From assembly GCA_903930345.1 (NCBI GenBank), contig CAIYYI010000133.1:1-33104 (forward strand): a stretch of DNA of 33,104 nt, in the 5' to 3' direction. The translations under genes were made by a program, and so were the position numbers. Below are positions 23,966 to 32,390 of this stretch, piece by piece. Numbering within the stretch: the stretch's first letter is position 1; every line of letters starts with the position of its first letter. This DNA comes from an uncultured Verrucomicrobiota bacterium. GTDB lineage: Bacteria; Verrucomicrobiota; Verrucomicrobiia; Limisphaerales; CAIYYI01. The notes below the pieces were generated by a model. It was not told where the DNA came from. It did not search any database and worked only from the letters and a program-made list of their open reading frames with translations.

Positions 23966-24943
23966 TCAATGCGTCCCTATTCCGCATTGCGGGCAGCCTC
24001 CCAGCGGCGGGAATTGCTGCGTGAGATTAACGGTCGCCAGTCGCCGGAGACGCGCCGCCGAGCAGGTGGGACAATCCGCCAAACGCGCCAGATCCCAGGT
24101 GTCCACGAACACCCGGCCACGCCGCCGCTGAAGTCCGGCCGCCAAGGCGGCCTCCACCGTGGCCAGCGTGGGCGATTGAAAATCTCCCCGGGCCGACAGG
24201 GCTTCCATCGCCCCATTGCCCCCCCGCGTGGGAATCAGAACCACCACTGTGGCGCCGCAGTCAAACGCGAAATCCACGGAGCGCACCGCCCACGCCACCG
24301 CTTCGGCGGCAGGCATGAAGGGCGGCTGCACCAGAACGAAGGACCGCAGATCCATGCCCCCCCGCCGCAGCCGCTCGGCGGCGGCGGCGTACTGGCCCAG
24401 GGTCATGCGCTTGCCCAGCCGTGCCAGCACGGCGGGATGCGCCGTCTCGAGACCCATGGCCACCTCCAGCCGGGCCTGCGTCAGGGCGTCGCGGAAACGC
24501 CGGGCGGCGTCCCCCACGAACACCGGATGGCTCTCCACCACCACCCGCCGATACCCGGCCAATTGCGCCGCCACCCGGCTGTGATCAGCCCGAGGAACGG
24601 CGCGGGCATCAAAAAAACTGCCCGCATTGTAGAGTTTGATGCGCGGGGGAAGGGGGCTGCTCCCGGCCAGCCGGGCGCGGGCGTGATCCAACTGGGCGGG
24701 GATCGCCCCCGCCGGGGTCGGCCCCGCCAGGGTATGCCGCCACAAATCGCACATGACGCAGTGAAAAGGACACTCCTGATTCACCAATATCACCGTGTGC
24801 CCCGGCTCCGGGACACCTTCCGGGCCGGCCTCGGTCTCCGCGAAGCACTGGCTGGGCCGCCAGGGGTCCGCCGGCCGTCGCGGCCCCCGGTGGGCCAGCA
24901 CCCAGGCATCCCCTGCCACGCCCGACGGGGGCTCAGGAGGCAT
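23966..24943 (-). CDS. radical SAM protein of the RaSEA-like COG1244 family
   Basis: The 325-residue product has the radical SAM CxxxCxxC motif in QECPFHCVMCDLW (C58, C62, C65). IKLYNAGSFFD and VVVESHPVF follow, a pattern I recognise from the COG1244 group that includes RaSEA, the archaeosine-tRNA radical lyase. The C-terminus has two further cysteine pairs, DCPTC and GCPQC, about 25 residues apart, also reminiscent of that family. Bacteria are not known to make archaeosine, so the substrate here is unknown. The frame is open to 25045, but the ATG at 24943 overlaps the end of the upstream Asn-synthetase-like gene by only 11 bp and fits the family start better. That overlap implies co-expression. 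Confidence 0.75.
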   Translation of the reverse strand: MPPEPPSGVAGDAWVLAHRGPRRPADPWRPSQCFAETEAGPEGVPEPGHTVILVNQECPFHCVMCDLWRHTLAGPTPAGAIPAQLDHARARLAGSSPLPPRIKLYNAGSFFDARAVPRADHSRVAAQLAGYRRVVVESHPVFVGDAARRFRDALTQARLEVAMGLETAHPAVLARLGKRMTLGQYAAAAERLRRGGMDLRSFVLVQPPFMPAAEAVAWAVRSVDFAFDCGATVVVLIPTRGGNGAMEALSARGDFQSPTLATVEAALAAGLQRRRGRVFVDTWDLARLADCPTCSAARLRRLATVNLTQQFPPLGGCPQCGIGTH

Positions 24944-26255
24944 ACTGGGACAGGAACTGGCGGCGGTAAACCGCCTCCTGTTCCGGCAGGCGCTGGCGCA
25001 GGCTTTCCTTGGGGATGGCCCCGTGCTGGAAGCGCCGCTTTTCATAGATGGGCATGTCGAGACCCAGCACGGCCTTGACCCCCAGCCGCACCACCTCCCC
25101 CTTCAGGGAATACAGTTTGGCCACCGACATCTCCGACCACTCCGCAAATGGAATACCCTCCGCCACCGCGATCACCGCCGGGCGGGTCAGCGGGCTGAAG
25201 CTCTCAAAGCCGAAATGCCGGGCGGGGGCGTAGGTGCGGGTGTAACTGCGGCTCAACCCGCCGGAATAGGTCTGCGAATGCTTCATTTTGCCCACCCCCC
25301 AGCCCTCGTGGTAGAGCATGAGGTTGTTGACCACGCTGCGGATGGTCAATTCCGGGTTTTCCTCGATGGGGTAGTCTTTCAGGTTCTCATCCCCGCCATC
25401 CCCGTCCAGCATGTGCTTCCAATCGGGATACCGGGCGCGGATGCCCCGGAATAGCGCCAGCCCCATGGCCGCGCATTCGATGTCCAGCGGTTTGTAATCC
25501 TCCACCACGCGGATGGTCTCCGAGAGGTCCAGGCAGTCCGGGCTGGCCTCAATGGTTTCCAGGAACAGGCCCAGCCCGAGCGAGTCAAGGAAAGCATGGG
25601 CCTGGGCCAGGTCCGGCCCCTCGGGACAGTGCAGGGTGAACGCTTTCAGGCGCGCGGGGTTCATCCCCAGCTTGAGCAGGGCATGGTAAGTGGCAAGGAA
25701 AACCGCCCCGCTATCCACGCCGCCGGAGAAACAGACCCCCACCGGGGCCTCCGCCGGCAGGTGCCGCAGCCACTTGGCCGTCTCCTCCACCAACGCCCCC
25801 ACATAGGCGGCGCCGGCCTCCGCCAGGGTGCCCCGCAGGCTGTTGCGCTCCGGGGTGAAGAACCGGGTGTAAACCGGGGCCGGATCCGGGCAGCCGATCA
25901 GGTGCAGTTCCACAATGTGATGGGCCGGCACCATGCGGGTGTAGCTGGGATGAAACTGGCCGTCCATCCCCTCGCTTTTCAGCCACTGGTGGATCGTGTC
26001 AATGCGGTCCGCCACAATCAGGGCCGGGCCTTCCGTCCGTTTGGCCAGGAAGTAACGCAGGGGGCGGTCCATGGAACGCGCCAGCCGCACCACCTTGCCC
26101 TCCCGGGCCACGAGCGCGAAGGAGCCATCAATCTCCCGCACGGATTCGGGGGAGCCGCGCAGAATGCGCGCGCGCGCCGCTTCCACGGTGAGGTTAAAAA
26201 TATGGTTGCAGGACGGATTGGTCAGGTCCACCACTCGTTCGACGTATTGGTCCAT
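24933..26255 (-). CDS. asparagine-synthetase-like PP-loop amidoligase lacking glutaminase cysteine
   Basis: The 440-residue product is shorter than AsnB (about 550-630). Its N-terminal 130 residues resemble only the later part of a class-II glutaminase domain (EIDGSFALVAREG, RPLRYFL) and lack the N-terminal catalytic cysteine. The C-terminal synthetase domain has the ATP pyrophosphatase loop FSGGVDSG (176-183) and DGDGGDEN (284-291). This architecture occurs in amide-forming ligases that adenylate a carboxylate but use ammonia or another amine instead of glutamine, for example beta-lactam-synthetase-type enzymes. Its stop overlaps the start of the radical SAM gene, so the two probably work in one pathway. 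ATG at 26255; no clear Shine-Dalgarno. Confidence 0.75.
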   Translation of the reverse strand: MDQYVERVVDLTNPSCNHIFNLTVEAARARILRGSPESVREIDGSFALVAREGKVVRLARSMDRPLRYFLAKRTEGPALIVADRIDTIHQWLKSEGMDGQFHPSYTRMVPAHHIVELHLIGCPDPAPVYTRFFTPERNSLRGTLAEAGAAYVGALVEETAKWLRHLPAEAPVGVCFSGGVDSGAVFLATYHALLKLGMNPARLKAFTLHCPEGPDLAQAHAFLDSLGLGLFLETIEASPDCLDLSETIRVVEDYKPLDIECAAMGLALFRGIRARYPDWKHMLDGDGGDENLKDYPIEENPELTIRSVVNNLMLYHEGWGVGKMKHSQTYSGGLSRSYTRTYAPARHFGFESFSPLTRPAVIAVAEGIPFAEWSEMSVAKLYSLKGEVVRLGVKAVLGLDMPIYEKRRFQHGAIPKESLRQRLPEQEAVYRRQFLSQYAS

Positions 26256-26383
26256 AGTTCAGGCAGTTTGGTTATGGGCGCGAATGATGCGCAAGGGGGC
26301 GCAACGTGTAAAGCGCGAACCCGACCCCGCCGGAAAAGAATCCGATTTGCTTTTTCACTTTTCCTGATTGATTGGTTTAGGCA

Positions 26384-27421
26384 ATGAACATATTCAAAGC
26401 CTGGCTTCGCGTCAGCCTCCCCGTCCTGGCCGCCCTGCTGCTGGCGGGCCGGGTTCAGGCCCATACCCCGGCCGAGGAGATGGCGGAAGCCGCCGCCGAT
26501 TTCGTCAAGCTGCTGACTCCTGCCCAGAAGGAGCGCGGCTGCTTCAAGTGGGAGGACGCCGAGCGGGAGAACTGGCACTTTGTGCCCAAAGTCCGACTGG
26601 GAGTGACCGTGGGCAGCATGGACGCCGCCCAGCGCCAGGCCGCCTGGCACCTGCTCGCCACCACCCTGAGCGCGCGCGGGCTGGAGAAATCCACCAACAT
26701 CATGAGCCTGGAGACCACTCTCAAGGAGATTGAGGGGCCCAACGGCCGCATGGTACGCGATCCGGTGCTGTACTACTTTTCCATTTTCGGCACCCCCTCC
26801 GCCACCGGAACCTGGGGCTGGCGCGTCGAAGGGCACCATCTCTCCCTGAACTTCACCCTGGTCAAAGGCGAGTTTGCCGGGACCCCCTCGTTTCTGGGCA
26901 CCAACCCGGCCGAGGTACGGTCCGGCCCCCGTCAGGGGCTGCGCATCCTGGCCGCCGAGGAGGATCTGGGGCGTCAGGTTCTAAATTCCCTGCGCCCCGC
27001 CCAGCGCACCCGGGCCCTGGTCAGCACCAACGCCCCGGCAGACATTCTGACCACCAACCGGCGACGCATCGCCCCCCTGAATCCAGCCGGCCTGCCGGCT
27101 GCGGATTTGGATCCGGAACAATTGAAGCTGCTGCAGAGCCTGGTGGCCGAATATGTCAACCGGCACCGGCCGGAGCTGGCGACGCGCGACCTGGAGAAGA
27201 TCCGCGCGGCCGGCTGGGCCAAAGTGAGCTTCGGCTGGGCGGGATCGTGGGAGCCGGGAAAAGGCCAATACTACCGGGTGCAGGGTCCCACCTTCCTGCT
27301 GGAATACGACAATACGCAAAACCAGGCCAACCACATCCACACCGTCTGGCGCGACTTCCAGAACGACTTTGGCGACGACCTGCTGCACCAGCACTATCAG
27401 GAGTCACATACTCCTCATTAA
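26384..27421 (+). CDS. secreted DUF3500 domain protein
   Basis: The 345-residue product has a signal peptide (AWLRVSLPVLAALLLAGRVQA, cleavage near residue 26). It then follows the DUF3500 pattern: WHFVPKVRLGVTVGSM, AAWHLLATTLSARG, LYYFSIFGTP and GWRVEGHHLSLNFT in the middle, with a C-terminal FGWAGSWEPGKGQYYRVQGP and NHIHTVWRDFQNDFG. DUF3500 proteins are widespread secreted proteins without a known activity; conserved His residues (EGHHLS, NHIH) could form an active or metal site, which is inference. It is divergent from the Asn-synthetase-like gene across 128 bp and precedes the kinase gene by 68 bp. The ATG follows a weak TTTAGG. Confidence 0.8.
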   Translation: MNIFKAWLRVSLPVLAALLLAGRVQAHTPAEEMAEAAADFVKLLTPAQKERGCFKWEDAERENWHFVPKVRLGVTVGSMDAAQRQAAWHLLATTLSARGLEKSTNIMSLETTLKEIEGPNGRMVRDPVLYYFSIFGTPSATGTWGWRVEGHHLSLNFTLVKGEFAGTPSFLGTNPAEVRSGPRQGLRILAAEEDLGRQVLNSLRPAQRTRALVSTNAPADILTTNRRRIAPLNPAGLPAADLDPEQLKLLQSLVAEYVNRHRPELATRDLEKIRAAGWAKVSFGWAGSWEPGKGQYYRVQGPTFLLEYDNTQNQANHIHTVWRDFQNDFGDDLLHQHYQESHTPH

Positions 27422-27489
27422 TCGTTACTTTAAATACAATATTATGGGCGTTGTAATCACTTTAAATCCGCCACCGGTTCAGCCATAGT

Positions 27490-29376
27490 TTGCCGGTGCC
27501 TGAGAACACCTCATCTGGACACAGTTTGAATAATGCACCGCTGGCGGACGCATCGGGCTCCATGCCGGAGCTTTGGCAGTCATTTCTGCAAACCTCCCAG
27601 GATTGGATCTGGGCCATGGATGCCTCCGGACGGCACACCTACAGCAATCCGGCGGTGGAGCAGATTCTGGGTTTTCCCCCCGCCGAGATCATCGGCGGGC
27701 AGTGGACTGATCTGGCCCATCCCGAGGAGACCAAGCGGCTGCAGGAAATGGTGTCAGACCTGACCGGCCAACGGCGGGGTTGGAACGGGCTGCTGATCCG
27801 GTTTCGCCACCGCCACGGCGGCTACCGTTACCTGGAAAGCTGCGGCGTGCCGCTTCTGGATGCGAACGGGAACCTCCGGGGATACCAGGGAGTGGACCGG
27901 GACGTCACCCACCGCATCCGGGCGGAGGAGACCGTCCGCCACCGGGAGGCCCTATTCCGCACCGTGGTCAACCACACCCCCGTGGTGACCTTCGCCATGG
28001 ATGCTGAAGGCATTTTCACGCTTTCCGAAGGGCTGGGCCTGACCAAGCTCGGCTACCAACCGGGCGAGGTTGTGGGGCGCTCCGCTTTTGAGGTTTACCA
28101 AAACCACCCCCTCATCTGCACCGCCATCCGGCGGGCCTTGCAAGGCGAGAAAGGACGCTTTGACATCAACGTCAACGGCCTCACCTTCGACGCGGTGTTC
28201 AACCCCACCCTGAATGAGCGGGGCGAGGTGACGGGCCTGATCGGGGTGGCCACGGATGTCACGGAGCGCAAGCAGGCAGAACAATCGCTCCAGGCGAGTG
28301 AGGAACGGTTTCGCGCCATCATGGAGCAAACGGCGGACATCATCTCGCTGCTGGATGCGAACGGCGTGCTGCTCTACAACTCTCCTGCCGCCCTGCGCAT
28401 CCATGGCTACAGCACGGAGGACCTGCTCCACCGGAACACCTTCAATCTCATTCACCCGGACGACCAGGCGGCGGTGGCCGCCAAATACCAGGAGCTGCTC
28501 GAACACCCCGAACGGTCCATCAGCACCATCTACCGGTACCGCAACCGGGACGGCTGCTATACCTGGATGGAGGCCTCGGCCCGCAACCTGATTGACAACC
28601 CGTTCATCCAGGGGATCGTAGCCGTCTCCCGCGACGTCACCGAACGCAAGCAGGCGGAGGACGAGCTGCGTGAGCTCTCCCTGCAACTGATGCGGTCCCA
28701 GGACGATGAACGCCGCCGGATTGCCCGGGAGCTGCACGATGCGACCGCGCAGGGGCTGGTGGCCCTGAAGATCAGCCTGGGCATGCTTCGCAAACGGTCG
28801 GCCAAATGGTGCAAAGCCAGTCGCGCCAACCTGGAGGAATCCTTTGCCTTGGCCGACCAGAGCGTCAATGAAGTGCGCACCCTCTCCTATTTGCTGCACC
28901 CGCCCCAACTCGAACAGTTGGGGCTCGTCGGTGCCATTCACAACTTTGCGGAGGGTTTCGGCCTCCGAGCCGGCCTCCAGGTGCATACCGAGCTGTGCCC
29001 GCAGGCGGACCAGTTATCCGAGGAATACCAATTCACGCTGTTCCGCGTGCTGCAGGAAAGCCTGGCCAATGTACTACGCCATTCCGGCAGCAAAACCGTG
29101 GTGATCAAACTGAACACTTCCGAGGCGGCGTGTGAACTGCGGGTGATCGACACCGGCAAGGGCATGCTCACCTCCTCACCGGGCGGCAACCTGGGCGTCG
29201 GCATCCCCGGCATGCGGGAACGGCTCCGGAACTTGGGTGGGCGGTTGGAAATCCGCAGCAGTCCCGAGGGCACCACCATCATGGCCATGCTCCCCTTCCA
29301 GCGACGCAAGACGTGCCCCTGCGGCCAATCCGCCCAACGTTCGGATTGCCAGCCGGAGCCAAATCGCGCATGCTGA
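27490..29376 (+). CDS. soluble triple-PAS histidine kinase of the NarL/HisKA_3 type
   Basis: The 628-residue protein has three PAS domains with PAC tails: about 28-140 (WIWAMDASGRHTYSNPAVE), 152-262 and 270-388 (IISLLDANGVLLYNSPAAL). A HisKA_3 dimerisation helix follows with the phospho-acceptor H416 (RRIARELHDATAQG). The HATPase domain has the N-box at about 522-531 (QESLANVLRHS), DTGKGM (554-559) and GVGIPGMRERL (569-579). No membrane segment is found, so it senses a cytoplasmic signal. The last 25 residues are cysteine-rich (C609, C611, C620, C628), possibly redox or metal-responsive. No response regulator is nearby. The start is uncertain: TTG at 27490, GTG at 27496 or a downstream ATG at 27562. 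A sulfatase starts 8 bp after its stop. Confidence 0.87.
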   Translation: MPVPENTSSGHSLNNAPLADASGSMPELWQSFLQTSQDWIWAMDASGRHTYSNPAVEQILGFPPAEIIGGQWTDLAHPEETKRLQEMVSDLTGQRRGWNGLLIRFRHRHGGYRYLESCGVPLLDANGNLRGYQGVDRDVTHRIRAEETVRHREALFRTVVNHTPVVTFAMDAEGIFTLSEGLGLTKLGYQPGEVVGRSAFEVYQNHPLICTAIRRALQGEKGRFDINVNGLTFDAVFNPTLNERGEVTGLIGVATDVTERKQAEQSLQASEERFRAIMEQTADIISLLDANGVLLYNSPAALRIHGYSTEDLLHRNTFNLIHPDDQAAVAAKYQELLEHPERSISTIYRYRNRDGCYTWMEASARNLIDNPFIQGIVAVSRDVTERKQAEDELRELSLQLMRSQDDERRRIARELHDATAQGLVALKISLGMLRKRSAKWCKASRANLEESFALADQSVNEVRTLSYLLHPPQLEQLGLVGAIHNFAEGFGLRAGLQVHTELCPQADQLSEEYQFTLFRVLQESLANVLRHSGSKTVVIKLNTSEAACELRVIDTGKGMLTSSPGGNLGVGIPGMRERLRNLGGRLEIRSSPEGTTIMAMLPFQRRKTCPCGQSAQRSDCQPEPNRAC

Positions 29377-29383
29377 GCGAGCT

Positions 29384-30826
29384 ATGAAAACCCGTTTGCC
29401 CTGGCATGTTCTGGCGGTGCTGCTGACCTTCTCCCTAGCATGCGCATCTCTGGCCGCGTCACCACCACGGCCCAATATCATTTTCATCATGGCTGACGAC
29501 CTCGGCTATGGCGAGCTGGGCTGCTACGGTCAGCGGCTGATCCAGACCCCGCGCTTGGACCAGATGGCGGCTGAAGGAATGCGCTTCACCCAGTTTTACG
29601 CGGGCTCCACTGTGTGCGCCCCGTCCCGCTCCGTGCTGATGACCGGCCTCCACCTCGGGCACACCCGGGTGCGCGGCAACGCCGGCACCAACAACCCCGC
29701 CGCCCAATGCCTCACCCCGCAGGACACCACCGTGGCCCGGATGCTGCAGCAGGCGGGCTACGCCACCGCCCTGGTGGGCAAGTGGGGCCTGGGCCGGGAA
29801 GGCACGGAGAGCGCCCCCAACTTCATGGGCTTTGACTTCTTCTACGGCTACCTCGACCAGACCCACGCCCACAACGCCTGGCCGGAGTTCCTCATGAAAA
29901 ACAAGGAGCGCGTCCCCCTGCGCAACGTGGTCCGGCGGGAGGGCAAGCCCTACGAGGCCGTGGGGGCGGGCATTGCGGAAAAACAGGTGGACTTCGCCCC
30001 GGACCTGATGCTGGGGGAGGCCCTCCAATGGGTCAAAGCCAACCGCCACCAGCCCTTCTTCCTCTACTTCTCCCCCATCCTGCCCCATGCGAACAACGAA
30101 CGTCAGCGGGCCACCGGCGCGGGCCAGGAATACCTGGATCTGGGCGGCTACGCCCAACGGGATTGGGCCCCGATGGACAAGGCCCACGCCGCCAGCATCA
30201 GCCACCTGGACCGGCAGGTCGGCCAGCTTTTGGATCTGCTCAAGCAACTCGACCTAGAGGAGCGCACCCTGGTGTTTTTCACCTCGGACAACGGCCCCCA
30301 CAAGGAGGGTGGCAACAACCCGGATTTTTTCCAATCCAGCGGGCCGCTGCGGGGCATCAAGCGGGCCATGTATGACGGGGGCATCCGCGTGCCCTTCATC
30401 GCCCGCTGGCCAGGCGCCGTCCCGGGCGGCAGCGTCTCCGGCCACATTGGATATTTCGGCGACCTGATGGCCACGGCGGCGGAGGTTGCGGGGGTGCGAC
30501 CGCCACGCAAACTGGACAGCCTGAGCCTACTCCCGACCCTGCTGGACCAACCCAGTCGCCAACGCCAGCATGAGTACCTGTATTGGGAATTCCACGAGCG
30601 GGGTTTTCACCAGGCAATCCGGTATGAGGATTGGAAAGGGGTGCGGCTCGGCACCAAGCAGCCGCTGGAATTGTACGATCTCAACACGGACCTGGGCGAG
30701 ACGAACAACCTGGCGGCCGACAACCCGAAAATCGCGGCCAAGCTGGAAAAACTGCTCAAGTCAGCCCGCCGCGAAAACCCGCTCTGGCCGATCAAGGAGA
30801 CGCCCGGCAAACCGCGCCCCGAGTGA
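29384..30826 (+). CDS. secreted sulfatase (S1 family, Cys-type)
   Basis: The 480-residue product has a signal peptide (MKTRLPWHVLAVLLTFSLAC) followed by the alkaline-phosphatase-like sulfatase opening RPNIIFIMADDLGYGELGCYG with metal-binding D38 and D39. The sulfatase signature STVCAPSRSVLMTG carries C78, to be oxidised to formylglycine by an FGE-type enzyme that is not in this window. VGKWGLG and FFTSDNGPHKEG supply further conserved active-site residues. A cysteine at position 20 makes a lipoprotein possible, but the box SLAC is not canonical. It probably removes sulfate from a sulfated polysaccharide. The ATG at 29384 is 8 bp after the kinase stop; the frame open to 29237 would overlap the kinase and is not used. 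Confidence 0.88.
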   Translation: MKTRLPWHVLAVLLTFSLACASLAASPPRPNIIFIMADDLGYGELGCYGQRLIQTPRLDQMAAEGMRFTQFYAGSTVCAPSRSVLMTGLHLGHTRVRGNAGTNNPAAQCLTPQDTTVARMLQQAGYATALVGKWGLGREGTESAPNFMGFDFFYGYLDQTHAHNAWPEFLMKNKERVPLRNVVRREGKPYEAVGAGIAEKQVDFAPDLMLGEALQWVKANRHQPFFLYFSPILPHANNERQRATGAGQEYLDLGGYAQRDWAPMDKAHAASISHLDRQVGQLLDLLKQLDLEERTLVFFTSDNGPHKEGGNNPDFFQSSGPLRGIKRAMYDGGIRVPFIARWPGAVPGGSVSGHIGYFGDLMATAAEVAGVRPPRKLDSLSLLPTLLDQPSRQRQHEYLYWEFHERGFHQAIRYEDWKGVRLGTKQPLELYDLNTDLGETNNLAADNPKIAAKLEKLLKSARRENPLWPIKETPGKPRPE

Positions 30827-30858
30827 CGCGGGACGGATGACCCATACTTGGGGATTTA

Positions 30859-30960
30859 TTGACCACGAATGGCTCGAATTTTCACAAATAGGAAGCGGCT
30901 GCCCACCTGGGTTTTCCAATCCTGATTTATTCGTGTTCATTCGTTTGATTCGTGGTTAAT
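30859..30960. repeat. CACGAAT-type inverted repeat between convergent sulfatases
   Basis: Two copies of a CACGAAT-type repeat face each other: 30859-30894 on the plus strand and 30924-30960 on the minus strand. Within each, CGAAT-like cores recur at 9-10-bp intervals after an ACCACGAAT head. The RNA of either strand could form a long imperfect hairpin, so it may end transcription of both convergent sulfatase genes. Related single copies are at 32935-32972 and 12701-12737. Confidence 0.65.
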
Positions 30961-30980
30961 ATATTTGAATTGCACCAATC

Positions 30981-32390
30981 TTAATTCTTCTCCCCCCACA
31001 CCTTCGGGGCCTTGTAATTCCTGGGGGCGGGACCGGCTTTGGGGGCGACCGCGGCGGCGGTAAAGACGGCCAGCCGGGCGCGCAACTCCTTCACCTTGTC
31101 CGGTCGGGTGGCCGCCAGGTTTGACTTCTCGTACGGGTCCTCGGCCAGGTTGAAGAGTTCCACCTGTTCATCGTTTGCGACCGCAGCCGCTTTCTTCGCC
31201 CGGCGAGGTTGAACTGTCTCGCCATCCTGCTCACCGTCTCCGATGGCCACTTTTCCGTTCAAAACGAGCTTCCAATCGCCGACCCGGATCGCGCCGTTCT
31301 TGGGCGTGGTGTTGATCAGGATCTCCGTGTGCGGGGAGGGTTTCCCCTCGGCAATCGTCGGCCAGGCATCCTTGCCGTCGAGCGGGAGCTTCTGGTCGGC
31401 TGAGGCACCCGCCAGCTTCAGCAAGGTGGGGTACCAGTCAACGACATGAAGCGCCTCGTTCACGACTGATCCGGGTTTGATGTGTCCCTCCCAGGTCGCA
31501 AAAGCCGCCACCCGGGTGCCGCCCTCGTAGAGGGTGCCTTTGCCCGCGCGCAGCGGACCGTTGCTGGTGATCCGTCCGGGGGCCGGGCCGCCGTTGTCGC
31601 TGGAGAAAATGATGAGGGTGTTCTGCCGCAATCCCTTCTGGTCCAGCGCGGCGATGATCGTGCCGATGGCCTCGTCCATGGCGGCCACCATGCCGGCGTA
31701 GGTCCGGCGCGGCTCCTTCAGGTTGACGTAGGGCTCCTTGTACTTCTCAGGCACCTGGTGAGGCGCGTGGACGGCGTTGAATGGCACATAGAGGAACAGC
31801 GGCTTACTGGCGTCGTGCTCGGTAATGAGACGCGCCGCCTCTTTGGCGTTGAGAAAGGTGCTGTAGCCCTCGTCGCGCGAGACTTTGTCATCGCGATGCC
31901 AGTCGAAGCCTCCGTCGCGAATGTGGGTGTAATAGTCCAGCGCACCGTTGTAATGTCCGTACTGGTGGTCGAAGCCGCGCCGGGTCGGCAGATAGACGGG
32001 CTCGAAGTGGCCCAGGTGCCACTTGCCGACAATGGCCGTCTCATAGCCGGCCTCCTTGAGTGCCTGCGGCAGGGTTCGCTCCTCCAGCGGCAAACCGTAC
32101 TGCGCCCAGGGACGCACCACCCCCACCTGCAAACCGTGCCGGATGGGATAGCGCCCGGTCATCAACCCCGCCCGTGTCGGGGAACAGACCGGCTGGACGT
32201 AAAACTGCTCCAGGCGCGCCCCGGCGGCAGACAGCCTGTCGATATTGGGCGTCTTGATTTCCCCGCCGTGAAAGCCGACATCGGCCCATCCAAGGTCATC
32301 GGCAAGAATGTAGAGGATATTGGGGCGAGGAGCGGCGGCATACGCTTCTCCCAACACGAGGCATAGAGCGGCACAAACAAGAAAGTACAT
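30981..32390 (-). CDS. secreted arylsulfatase-type sulfatase (CSPTR)
   Basis: The 469-residue product has a hydrophobic leader (YFLVCAALCLVLGEAYAAA) and then PNILYILADDLGWADVGFHG with metal-binding D31/D32. The S1 signature PVCSPTRAGLMTGRYP has C69 as the future formylglycine and R73. KWHLGH and IIFSSDNGGP are further active-site blocks, and the C-terminal subdomain includes ELFNLAEDPYEKSNLA, typical of arylsulfatases A and B. It likely acts outside the cytoplasm on sulfated glycans, complementing the first sulfatase, from which it differs in signature (CSPTR against CAPSR). ATG at 32390 is preferred; an in-frame TTG at 32417 would add nine residues. No Shine-Dalgarno is seen. Confidence 0.88.
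   Translation of the reverse strand: MYFLVCAALCLVLGEAYAAAPRPNILYILADDLGWADVGFHGGEIKTPNIDRLSAAGARLEQFYVQPVCSPTRAGLMTGRYPIRHGLQVGVVRPWAQYGLPLEERTLPQALKEAGYETAIVGKWHLGHFEPVYLPTRRGFDHQYGHYNGALDYYTHIRDGGFDWHRDDKVSRDEGYSTFLNAKEAARLITEHDASKPLFLYVPFNAVHAPHQVPEKYKEPYVNLKEPRRTYAGMVAAMDEAIGTIIAALDQKGLRQNTLIIFSSDNGGPAPGRITSNGPLRAGKGTLYEGGTRVAAFATWEGHIKPGSVVNEALHVVDWYPTLLKLAGASADQKLPLDGKDAWPTIAEGKPSPHTEILINTTPKNGAIRVGDWKLVLNGKVAIGDGEQDGETVQPRRAKKAAAVANDEQVELFNLAEDPYEKSNLAATRPDKVKELRARLAVFTAAAVAPKAGPAPRNYKAPKVWGEKN

Noticed and set aside
23966..24943. Calling the radical SAM protein an archaeosine synthase subunit
   Set aside because: Resemblance is at family level only; bacteria are not known to make archaeosine and no tRNA-guanine transglycosylase or ArcS gene is near.
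24933..26255. Naming the PP-loop protein AsnB asparagine synthetase
   Set aside because: It lacks the N-terminal glutaminase cysteine and about 100-190 residues of AsnB, so only a family-level call is safe.
29237..29383. An upstream-extended start for the first sulfatase
   Set aside because: The extension overlaps the 3' end of the kinase gene and would bury the signal peptide; the ATG at 29384 directly precedes it.
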